Assembly (NCBI RefSeq): GCF_001437205.1
Contig: NZ_JQAZ01000001.1
Span: 248,001 to 312,000, forward strand
From: Lactobacillus selangorensis
GTDB lineage: Bacteria; Bacillota; Bacilli; Lactobacillales; Lactobacillaceae
Reading direction: 5' to 3'
DNA length: 64,000 nt
Positions 52,805 to 59,364 of the stretch are shown here, in pieces (the stretch's first letter is position 1; every line of letters starts with the position of its first letter). The notes under the pieces were generated by a model. That model was given only the letters and a program-made list of their open reading frames with translations, did no database searches and had not been told where the DNA came from. The position numbers and the translations under genes were made by a program.

Positions 52805-54502
52805 TTACATATTCGGTTGATGACGTAATTTATCAATGAGCACTTCATCAGGCGTAACACGCACCGTCCGCTGGCCTTCATAGACGACAAAACCTGGTTT
52901 AGCGCCATTCGGTTTCCGGATTTTCTTAACCTCGATGTAATCGACAGGAACGTTGGAAGAATCACGTGATTTTGAATAATAGGCAGCTAGATTGGCCGCT
53001 TCCAATAATGTTTTCTCGGTCGGATTGGCATCCGTAATGATGACGTGCGACCCAGGAACATCCTTGGCATGCAGCCAAATATCGGTCTTTTGCGCCTTAT
53101 GCAGCGTTAATTGTTCATTCTGCAGATTGTTCTTGCCGACGAGAATTTTGGTCCCATCGCTGGCGTAGAATGTATCCGGCTGATTGACCTTATATTTACG
53201 CTGTTTTTTCTTGTTTTTACCCTGTTTCTGCGGCTTCAGATAACCTTGTTGCTGGAGTTCAGCCCGAATGTCATCAAGATCCTTCGGTGAAGCCAGTTTG
53301 ATCTGGGTCATGATTCCTTCCAAATAGTCAATCTCACTTTGTGTTTTCGCCATCTGGTCAGTGACGTAGGCCACCGCATTCCGCAGTTTCTGATACTTGG
53401 TGAAGTACTTTTGGGCATTTTTAGAAGGGGAGAGCTGGTTGGAAAGTTGGATTTTCAGCGGTTTTTCATCATCGTAGAAGTTTGGCAGGGTAATTTCCGT
53501 CATGCCGCGTTCCACCTGCGACAAGTACGTAGTCAGCACCTCACCGCGAATCCGATAATCGTCGGCTTTTTCAGTACTTTGCATCGTCAGCTTGAGCTTC
53601 TTCATCTTCCGATTGTCCTTTTGTAATTCGTTTTTCAGAAAATGAATCAGATTGGCTCCTTGCTGCTGGACCCGGTCGCTTTCGGCCTTGTTTTCGTAGA
53701 AGGCGTCTAACATCACACTGAGACTGTCAAAATGTTCTTGCGTTCCGTCCTCACTGCGATAAGGAATCGCTGAGAATTGGCTCTTACCTTTAAAGGTCGT
53801 AATTGTCGGCTGAGGCGTGTCGAGGGCTGCAAAAAATTCTTGCCAGGCACCTAATACGTCGGCACTATTTTCGAGCCGGTAAGCCAACTCCTGAGCCGTA
53901 TCACGCCCAAAGCCCTGGTAAGTCTGCTGCAAAGCGTGGGCTAACTGATCTGCCTGTAGGAGATCAGTTTCGAATGGCATTACAAACGGATTTTGATCAT
54001 TCTGACGGGGTGGTTCGACATAGTCGGCTCCTGGCATCAGCAAACGATAACGATTCTGGTCGGCCGGTACATGCCGGATTAAATCGATAATTTTATTAGT
54101 GCGATGGTTGATGAGGATTACGTTGCTGTGGCGTCCCATCATTTCAACAATCAGGCGGATATTCTGCAGATCGCCTAATTCATTACGAGAGGTAAAGCTA
54201 AAGTGCATGACGCGATCATTATCGATTTGCTTAATTTGCTGTAAAGTGGCCCCATCAAGATATTTACGCAATGACATCGTAAATTTGGACGGTGTGGCCG
54301 GATTGACATACGGAATGCGAGTGACTTGCACCCGGGCGTATTGCGGATGAGCCGACAATAGGAGCGGATAATTCTTGCGGTGCGAACGAATCGTCAGAAT
54401 CAGTTCATTCGGATAGGGCTGCTGGATTTTGGTGATCTTACCATCAACAAGCGGCTGTAATTCCTGTGTCATGGTATGAGTGAAAACACCATCAAAGGAC
54501 AT
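52805..54502 (-). CDS. rqcH: Ribosome quality-control protein RqcH (NFACT family, FbpA/YloA)
   Basis: 565-residue NFACT protein, the bacterial Rqc2 homologue that binds stalled 50S subunits and adds C-terminal alanine tails; older annotations call it fibronectin-binding FbpA. NFACT-N (MSFDGVFTHTMTQELQPL, VEMMGRHSNVILIN), helix-hairpin-helix, a coiled-coil middle (about 270-410), a Lys/Gln-rich linker, and NFACT-R (KTDIWLHAKDVPGSHVII). The ribosome binding site is weak. On its own strand a leader RNA with a small ORF and terminator lies 88 bases upstream, suggesting attenuation. Confidence 0.93.
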   Translation of the reverse strand: MSFDGVFTHTMTQELQPLVDGKITKIQQPYPNELILTIRSHRKNYPLLLSAHPQYARVQVTRIPYVNPATPSKFTMSLRKYLDGATLQQIKQIDNDRVMHFSFTSRNELGDLQNIRLIVEMMGRHSNVILINHRTNKIIDLIRHVPADQNRYRLLMPGADYVEPPRQNDQNPFVMPFETDLLQADQLAHALQQTYQGFGRDTAQELAYRLENSADVLGAWQEFFAALDTPQPTITTFKGKSQFSAIPYRSEDGTQEHFDSLSVMLDAFYENKAESDRVQQQGANLIHFLKNELQKDNRKMKKLKLTMQSTEKADDYRIRGEVLTTYLSQVERGMTEITLPNFYDDEKPLKIQLSNQLSPSKNAQKYFTKYQKLRNAVAYVTDQMAKTQSEIDYLEGIMTQIKLASPKDLDDIRAELQQQGYLKPQKQGKNKKKQRKYKVNQPDTFYASDGTKILVGKNNLQNEQLTLHKAQKTDIWLHAKDVPGSHVIITDANPTEKTLLEAANLAAYYSKSRDSSNVPVDYIEVKKIRKPNGAKPGFVVYEGQRTVRVTPDEVLIDKLRHQPNM

Positions 54503-54590
54503 ACTGAATCACACTTTCTATGTTAGATTGATTTTAGGTTGCAACGGTTTTTCTTCCTTATTTATTGTACCTATTTATGCGTTAGGACGC

Positions 54591-54617
54591 AAAAAGAGCC
54601 GATCAAAAGACCGACTC
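54591..54617 (-). terminator. Intrinsic terminator upstream of rqcH
   Basis: Minus strand GAGTCGGTC-TTTT-GATCGGCTC (nine pairs, two G-U) followed by five T. It lies after the 25-codon ORF and 88 bases before the rqcH start. Confidence 0.8.
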
Positions 54618-54636
54618 CTATGTAAAAACTTGCCCG

Positions 54637-54714
54637 TCAACAATTCAGCCACATGTAAAGCTGATTATATAGTCTGCGTAATGATGCAAACCACGAAAAG
54701 CGTTTATTAGGCAT
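54637..54714 (-). CDS. 25-residue peptide in the rqcH leader
   Basis: Starts at ATG 54714, nine bases after GGGAGG, and ends in TGA 54637-54639. The product is basic and aromatic-rich (MPNKRFSWFASLRRLYNQL, then YMWLNC) with a net positive charge and amphipathic character. It could be a leader peptide sensed by the ribosome, or a small membrane-active peptide. The good site, its sequestration in a hairpin and the terminator immediately after support it being translated. No homologue recognised. Confidence 0.4.
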   Translation of the reverse strand: MPNKRFSWFASLRRLYNQLYMWLNC

Positions 54715-54806
54715 GTTTAAGAACCTCCCAACGTTCTTAATGGTGCACCTGTACTGTGGAAATCACTACAGGTTAACAATTCTCCCTTATCGAAAGCACC
54801 ATAATT

Positions 54807-54835
54807 ATGGTATCCCTAAATTAACTTAATGGCAA
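54807..54835 (-). promoter_or_regulatory. Promoter of the rqcH leader RNA, with palindrome
   Basis: Minus strand TTGCCA (plus 54830-54835), 17 bases, TACCAT (plus 54807-54812). The -10 overlaps a perfect 14-base palindrome ACCATAATTATGGT (54798-54811), a possible operator. Confidence 0.5.
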
Positions 54836-54853
54836 GGCATGCCCGGATAAATA

Positions 54854-54917
54854 ATATGATGCAAACTACATTTTCTGAAAGCTGCCGTAAATGCTGCACA
54901 TCAATTGAGCATCATAT
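54854..54917. repeat. Inverted repeat in AT-rich intergenic DNA
   Basis: ATATGATGC (54854-54862) is the exact complement of GCATCATAT (54909-54917), enclosing 46 bases. No T run. Apart from this and the ORF at 55011, the stretch 54836-55356 shows nothing I can name; its base composition is clearly more AT-rich than its neighbours. Confidence 0.4.
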
Positions 54918-55010
54918 AAGTACCGCAATATTGGATGAATTGGTCGGCATGTTGAGTCAAAAATGTTAACTGTGTTTCGGGTGTCATAGACTATTGATGC
55001 CAATAATCGT

Positions 55011-55253
55011 TTGCAGTATCAATCATCATATAGTTCAGATGATTTAATTTCAAAACAAAATGGGACATTGGATGAGTTGAAAAGAGTCAATTCGTTGACA
55101 ATTCAGGCAGGGGGCAAATTCATATATTCTAGTTTACATAATACATATTATACGAAGAACGAACAAAAGCCAAAAGCTGGCCTGAGCCAGCTCAAATTCA
55201 GAGATCTGCAGCAACACTTTTTAATGATTCAAAATTGGAATTCTTTTGCATAA
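55011..55253 (+). other. Doubtful 80-codon ORF or gene remnant
   Basis: Opens with TTG and has no ribosome binding site. The translation (DELKRVNSLTIQAGGKF, YYTKNEQKPKAGLSQL) looks protein-like, but stops crowd the frame just upstream, so it may be the 3' part of a decayed gene. No family recognised. Confidence 0.2.
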
Positions 55254-55356
55254 TATTTATCGTTTTTGCTTTTAAAAAAATTGAGCTGTTTAGTTGCCAG
55301 GTCTGTTTAATCGCCAACATTGTCTGTTCTAATCACTACAGAGAAAATAAAATAGC

Positions 55357-55386
55357 TTCGCACTTTTTTAATTCATTTGCTATACT
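55357..55386 (+). promoter_or_regulatory. Promoter of the truncated deoxyribosyltransferase gene
   Basis: TTCGCA (55357-55362), 18 bases, TGC-TATACT (-10 at 55381-55386), 32 bases before the start. Confidence 0.6.
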
Positions 55387-55418
55387 GGAAAAAGATTCTT
55401 TTAAGGAGTTGCAACGAC

Positions 55419-55691
55419 ATGAACAAAATTTATTTAGCCGGTCCGTTTTTTTCCAAGCAGCAAGTTCAAATCATTGAACAAGTCGAACAAGCCTTGGCTC
55501 AGAATCCATCTGTGAGCGATGTTTATTCGCCCCGAACGCACCAGGATGGCCAAGCTGAGGCATTTACCAAGCCATGGGCCGATGAGATTTATCATCGTGA
55601 TATGGCCGCAATTCGTGCCAGCGATGCAATTGTGGCGATTATTGACTTTGATGGTGCTGACAGACGCATTTTAACGTCCACTTCAAGTTAA
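55419..55691 (+). pseudogene. Nucleoside 2-deoxyribosyltransferase, 3'-truncated
   Basis: 90 codons. The N-terminal half is clear: NKIYLAGPFFSKQQVQ, SPRTHQDGQAEAF, KPWADEIYHRDMAAI and AIVAIIDFDGAD. Full enzymes have about 155-165 residues and continue with VDSGTAWEIGYA and a second half carrying further catalytic residues. Here, after DGAD, about ten unrelated residues lead to TAA. A deletion seems to have joined the gene to the 3' flank of the small minus-strand gene at 55688, which it overlaps by four bases. Promoter and AAGGAG site survive, but the product should be inactive in base exchange. Confidence 0.8.
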
Positions 55692-55864
55692 TAGTTGTTC
55701 AGATGTTCGATGGCATCGTTGACGTTAGCAATGTCTTCGTTTAAAGTTTCCTTTTGCGATGGGCCTTGCGGTGTCGTGTCGTCAACAGCAGTGTAAAGGT
55801 CTTTCAATGCCTGACGGGCCGTTGTTAAACTTTGTTTTGCTTTTTCTGTATTTGCTTGTGCCAT
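55688..55864 (-). CDS. 58-residue acidic helical protein
   Basis: Starts at ATG 55864 after AAAGGGG, stops at TAA 55688-55690. Sequence is Ala/Gln/Asp/Glu-rich: TEKAKQSLTTARQALKDLY, then a turn (DDTTPQGPS), then ETLNEDIANVNDAIEHL, so probably two helices. No signal or membrane segment. Not recognised. Codon use and a proper ribosome binding site support it as real. A -10 TATAAT (plus 55907-55912) lies within the inverted repeat upstream. Confidence 0.6.
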   Translation of the reverse strand: MAQANTEKAKQSLTTARQALKDLYTAVDDTTPQGPSQKETLNEDIANVNDAIEHLNNY

Positions 55865-55881
55865 GTTGATTACCCCTTTAA

Positions 55882-55939
55882 AAAATCAGTTTTATTCTGC
55901 ACACTTATTATAGTGCAGATCTGGATAAGAACTGATTTT
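55882..55939. repeat. Inverted repeat with 38-base centre, left of the integrase
   Basis: AAAATCAGTT (55882-55891) and AACTGATTTT (55930-55939) enclose 38 bases; with small indels the arms extend to CCTTTAAAA..TCAGTT. Inside, TCTGCAC (55896-55902) and GTGCAGA (55913-55919) form a second inverted pair around the -10 of the 58-residue gene. It ends six bases before the integrase stop. Confidence 0.7.
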
Positions 55940-55945
55940 AAAGGC

Positions 55946-56530
55946 TTATAATCCGACCGCAAAATTATCGAGTGACTTGTCGATTTCGTCCTGTGTCAAA
56001 CCAATATAGCGTTTGGTAATCGCCTGACTACTGTGATTGAAGATTTCCATGAGCGTTGCAATATCTTTCGTTTTCTGGTAATAGGCCCAGCCAAAGGTTT
56101 TTCGCATCGTATGGGTGCCTAAATCATCCCGCCCCATTTCATGACCAAGCCGGCGCATGATTTGATAAACGCCATTCACGGTCAAATGCCGGTTTTGGCC
56201 TTTGCGACTTTGAAATAAATAATCGCTGTCCTTAAACGCGCCCTGTGCTAAATATTCATCAATCTTTGGCCGCAGGTTGGTCAGATTCAGTTTGCGCCAC
56301 TTGCCGGTTTTTTGTTCACGGACATAAGGATGGTCATCGGTCCGCACTTCGCCAACGGTTCGAGTCACGATGTCAGAACAGCGTAATCCGGTGTTGATTC
56401 CAAACAGGAATAATAATTCGTCGCGTTTGCCATTTTGATGATGACGCATGAAGAATTTGGCGTCTTCGATTTCGTCATCAGTTTTCAAACCAACTACATG
56501 CAGTTTTTTGTTTTTATTATGCTGATACAT
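55946..56530 (-). CDS. Short tyrosine recombinase (catalytic domain only)
   Basis: 194-residue site-specific recombinase. All catalytic residues are visible: Arg50 (GINTGLRCSDI), Lys74, His140 and Arg143 (HTMRKTFG), His166 (FNHSS) and Tyr175 (KRYIGL). It lacks the N-terminal core-binding and arm-binding domains of phage and transposon integrases, so it resembles FimB/FimE-sized recombinases. No other phage or transposon genes are adjacent. Site GGGGAG before ATG. Inverted repeats with equal 38-base spacing flank the gene on both sides. It could be a domesticated invertase or an integrase remnant that is still intact. Confidence 0.85.
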   Translation of the reverse strand: MYQHNKNKKLHVVGLKTDDEIEDAKFFMRHHQNGKRDELLFLFGINTGLRCSDIVTRTVGEVRTDDHPYVREQKTGKWRKLNLTNLRPKIDEYLAQGAFKDSDYLFQSRKGQNRHLTVNGVYQIMRRLGHEMGRDDLGTHTMRKTFGWAYYQKTKDIATLMEIFNHSSQAITKRYIGLTQDEIDKSLDNFAVGL

Positions 56531-56551
56531 TTTGAATTCTCCCCATCACAT

Positions 56552-56619
56552 CTGAATACATGGTTTAGAGAATATTGCCCTTTTTGTTCGTTTTTAGAAA
56601 CTCAAAACCATGTATTCAG
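56552..56619. repeat. Perfect 15-bp inverted repeat with 38-base centre, right of the integrase
   Basis: CTGAATACATGGTTT (56552-56566) and AAACCATGTATTCAG (56605-56619) enclose 38 bases. It lies between an extended -10 (minus strand TGA-TATACT, plus 56618-56623) and the integrase start. So it is either a leader stem-loop or an operator / recombination site. Confidence 0.85.
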
Positions 56620-56656
56620 TATATCATAAAAATCACGTGTTGATATAGAGGCGTTT

Positions 56657-56688
56657 GAAAACATGTTTTTGGGTAAAAGCATGTTTTC
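56657..56688. repeat. Inverted repeat GAAAACATG / CATGTTTTC
   Basis: 9-bp arms at 56657-56665 and 56680-56688, 14 bases apart. A related AGAACATGTTTTTT occurs at 56831-56844. The rest of 56689-56927 contains no gene or clear signal. Confidence 0.5.
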
Positions 56689-56927
56689 GCAGAAAAAGCC
56701 GCCTACCAACCACAAATCCTATTATAACAGCAATGTAACCGATTAAATGCTGAGAGACGTATTTTGAGCCCTTTTTAAATGAATTGACACTTAGTTGATC
56801 GTGAAATGGCGATTTACTTTTGGCCTGTTTAGAACATGTTTTTTGAATGCCATTTTTTGTCAGAACAAACCTACTTCGTTAAATTTTAGTTATGTAAACT
56901 AGCCAATTTCATGCTGGTTCACCAAAT

Positions 56928-56968
56928 AAAAAACGATCCTCCTGTTTTTAATCGGAGGATCGTTTTTT
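56928..56968 (-). terminator. Intrinsic terminator after the ASCH gene
   Basis: A perfect 15-bp stem (56928-56942 with 56954-56968), with the T run on the minus strand directly after the ASCH stop. Confidence 0.93.
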
Positions 56969-56970
56969 AC

Positions 56971-57327
56971 TTACAGACTCGCAACCGGATTGACTCGAAT
57001 GGCAATGACGCCATTTTCGTTGATTTGTTCCGGCGTGTAATAGCGAGCCATATTGGTTGCTAATTCTTCAGCGGACTCACCTGGTGCCCCACCGACTTCT
57101 TGTGCGGTGTAATGAGCAAACAATTCCTTGAAATTAGGAAATTGCTTCAAGTCCTGAGCGATGACGACCAGCCGCTTGTTGCGGTCCGGCAGTACGGTAA
57201 AGAAAATCAGATCGTTCTGCTTAATCCGTGAAGTGGTGTCGTCATACAACCGTGCGACGATTCGTTCGTGACCGCCGGTAATCTGGCTGAAGTTGTATTG
57301 ATCGAGGAGCATTTGATGATCTGCCAA
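56971..57327 (-). CDS. ASCH-domain protein
   Basis: 118 residues of the ASCH (RNA-binding PUA-like) superfamily: QITGGHERIVARLYDDTTSRIKQNDLIFF at the N-terminal side, FKELFAHYTAQEVGG and NMARYYTPEQINENGVIAIRV at the end. Bacterial ASCH proteins are thought to bind RNA or modified nucleosides; the role here is unknown. The TTG start 57327 follows AGGAGG. Follows ppaC by 19 bases, probably one transcript. Confidence 0.75.
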   Translation of the reverse strand: MADHQMLLDQYNFSQITGGHERIVARLYDDTTSRIKQNDLIFFTVLPDRNKRLVVIAQDLKQFPNFKELFAHYTAQEVGGAPGESAEELATNMARYYTPEQINENGVIAIRVNPVASL

Positions 57328-57346
57328 TGTATCTGCCTCCTAATGG

Positions 57347-58276
57347 TTAGGCGTTCATGGCGTCAGTTAACTGTGGGACAACCTGCTTCTTACGGGAAAC
57401 GACACCAGGCAAATTAGCCTGCTGATCCTTCAAAGTGATGCTGAAGGCTTTTTCAACGGCGTCAGTCGGTGTGCCGTAAACATACAAATCAGAGTTGCTG
57501 TTAAGGACATCGGTTGCTAAGAGCAAGAATAAATCATAGCCTTTATCTTTGCTTTCAGCTTCCATAGCCTTTAATAAGCCGTCTTTACGGTCATTGACTT
57601 CACTGAGGTCTACTGTGTTGACTTGGTCGATTCGAACAGTTGTTCCATTGATTGTGTAGGTTTTGGCATCTTGATCAATCAATTCTTGGTCAGACTTGGA
57701 CGATAAATTCGTCCCAGCTTTCAGCATTTCAATACCGTACTTTTCGTAATCGACATTAGCAATCTTAGCAAGTGCTTTGACAGCCTCACGATCGACATCA
57801 GTTGTTGTCGGTGACTTCAATAACAAAGTATCAGAAATGATCGCACTCATCATTAAACCGGCTAATTTAGCTGGAATTTCGACGTCATACTGATTGAACA
57901 TTTCCCATAAAATCGTGCTTGTGCAGCCGACTGGTTCAGCCCGATAGTATAACGGCAGTGTTGTATTGAAGTTGGCAATCCGATGATGATCGACCACATG
58001 GGTAATGGTAACATCGGCAATATCGCTGACACTCTGCTGGAATTCGTTGTGGTCGACCAGCATGACTTCATCGACTTCGTTGGCAGCCGTTTCAATCACA
58101 CGTGGCGCTTTCTGATCAAAATAATTTAAAACGAATTTTTCCTCATCATTTGGTTCGCCTAATGCAACGGCTTCAGTATCATAACCGCGCTGGTTTTCAA
58201 AATAAGAATAGGCGATCGCCGCATTGATAGCGTCCGTATCGGGCACACGGTGACCAAAAACAAGTTGTTTACTCAT
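57347..58276 (-). CDS. ppaC: Manganese-dependent inorganic pyrophosphatase
   Basis: 309-residue family II pyrophosphatase of the DHH superfamily, hydrolysing PPi to drive biosynthesis. Metal motifs: [11 protein letters not shown] (His9, Asp13, Asp15), [17 protein letters not shown] (DHH), and the C-terminal DHHA2 substrate loop [15 protein letters not shown]. The common Asn of H(K/R)NPDTD is Val here, a mild change. Probably co-transcribed with the ASCH gene. Confidence 0.96.
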   Translation of the reverse strand: MSKQLVFGHRVPDTDAINAAIAYSYFENQRGYDTEAVALGEPNDEEKFVLNYFDQKAPRVIETAANEVDEVMLVDHNEFQQSVSDIADVTITHVVDHHRIANFNTTLPLYYRAEPVGCTSTILWEMFNQYDVEIPAKLAGLMMSAIISDTLLLKSPTTTDVDREAVKALAKIANVDYEKYGIEMLKAGTNLSSKSDQELIDQDAKTYTINGTTVRIDQVNTVDLSEVNDRKDGLLKAMEAESKDKGYDLFLLLATDVLNSNSDLYVYGTPTDAVEKAFSITLKDQQANLPGVVSRKKQVVPQLTDAMNA

Positions 58277-58321
58277 AACATAAAACTCCCTTTAAAAATA
58301 ATTTTGTTACCTGAATTGATT

Positions 58322-59281
58322 TTAATGCTGATTCAACTGCTGGAGCCGACTGACATAGTCGTCGTCCGCTAAGAACTGGTCAAAAGCAGTGAGAAAATGT
58401 TCGATGCGTGGAATATGATTTTTATCCCGCCGAAAAACAAACGACATTTTAAAATTGATTGCCGGTTCGAACGGCAACGCGTAGAGGTCAATTTCATTGG
58501 TATGCGCGTTATAAAAACTCATCGGCAGTGCCGTATTGACATCCGTCACGTTGGCAAACTTCGCAATCTGATACGGCGACGTGAATTGGGCGACACTCTG
58601 CGGCTGATCCATTAAATGATTTTTATACGTTTCGTGAATCATCTCTGCCAAGTAGTAGTCATTCGGATAAGTGACCCATGGCTTGTCGAGCGTGTCTTTA
58701 TAGGCAATCCGTTTCCGATGGGCGAGCTTCTCGTTATGATGCAAGAACAAGAGCTGCTCATCGATAATCTTCTTGGTCGCATAGGGTTTCCAATTCTTGA
58801 TGCTGTCATCCGGCAGGTACATTACCGCTAAATCGATGTGATTATTCTCCAGACGATCCCAGATTTCCTTGCGAGTCAACAGGTGCAGCGAAATTTCAAC
58901 ATGCGGATTTTCTTTGAAATACGCAATAATGAAATCTTCTAGGACCGAACTTTCAATCGAGGATAATAAACCGATTGAAATCTTGCCGCTGGTCGCACTC
59001 GTCGATTTTTGAATCTCATCGGTCGCGTGGTTCAGCAGATCATAAATCGAATGTGTGGTTGTCAGCATCGTTTTGCCGGCATCCGACAAATGTAGTTTTT
59101 TGCCGACCGAATAAAATAAGGGTGCACCCACAACACGTTCCAATTTTTTAATCTGCTGTGTCAAGGCGGGCTGTGTGATGCCCAGTAACTGTGCAGCCTG
59201 GGTATAGTTCATCGTTTCTGCAAGCTGCAAGAAATACGTGAGTGTTTTCGATGAAAAGATACTTTCCTGCTTTGTTTTCAA
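58322..59281 (-). CDS. LysR-family transcriptional regulator
   Basis: 319 residues. N-terminal winged helix (about 6-65: TLTYFLQLAETMNYTQAAQLLGITQPALTQQIKKLE), then a periplasmic-binding-protein-like effector domain (GKISIGLLSSIESSVLEDFI onward). The effector is unknown. The open frame reaches TTG 59311, but GAGGA precedes TTG 59281 by seven bases, so 59281 is preferred. It lies between parC and ppaC with gaps of about 45 and 83 bases and may regulate a distant target. Confidence 0.9.
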   Translation of the reverse strand: MKTKQESIFSSKTLTYFLQLAETMNYTQAAQLLGITQPALTQQIKKLERVVGAPLFYSVGKKLHLSDAGKTMLTTTHSIYDLLNHATDEIQKSTSATSGKISIGLLSSIESSVLEDFIIAYFKENPHVEISLHLLTRKEIWDRLENNHIDLAVMYLPDDSIKNWKPYATKKIIDEQLLFLHHNEKLAHRKRIAYKDTLDKPWVTYPNDYYLAEMIHETYKNHLMDQPQSVAQFTSPYQIAKFANVTDVNTALPMSFYNAHTNEIDLYALPFEPAINFKMSFVFRRDKNHIPRIEHFLTAFDQFLADDDYVSRLQQLNQH

Positions 59282-59364
59282 AAACGGTTCCTCTTTTCTT
59301 TTTCTCGCCAAAACCCTATTTTCATCTTAATCAATCGCTACAGAAAGTGCAATAGAAATCGCTG

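Larger units (their letters stand above)
54591..54802 (-). ncRNA. Candidate structured leader RNA with small ORF, upstream of rqcH
   Basis: A discrete transcript can be drawn on the minus strand from a promoter at 54807-54835 to the terminator at 54591. Its 5' end forms stem ATGGTGC/GCACCAT (ends at 54802 and 54746), enclosing ACCTGTA/TACAGGT. Next comes a perfect hairpin TTAAGAAC/GTTCTTAA whose loop and 3' arm hold the GGGAGG ribosome binding site of the small ORF, then the ORF, then the terminator. It may be an attenuation leader for rqcH, an independent small mRNA, or a type I toxin-like RNA. I do not recognise it as a known riboswitch. Confidence 0.45.

Noticed and set aside
55235-55477. 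80-codon ORF overlapping the deoxyribosyltransferase start
   Set aside because: It runs across the promoter and the start of the better-supported gene in another frame, and its sequence is not protein-like.
55882-55939. Left repeat as an invertible promoter switch
   Set aside because: A 38-base segment is very short for inversion by a FimB-type recombinase, so I kept only the weaker statement that the repeats deserve testing.
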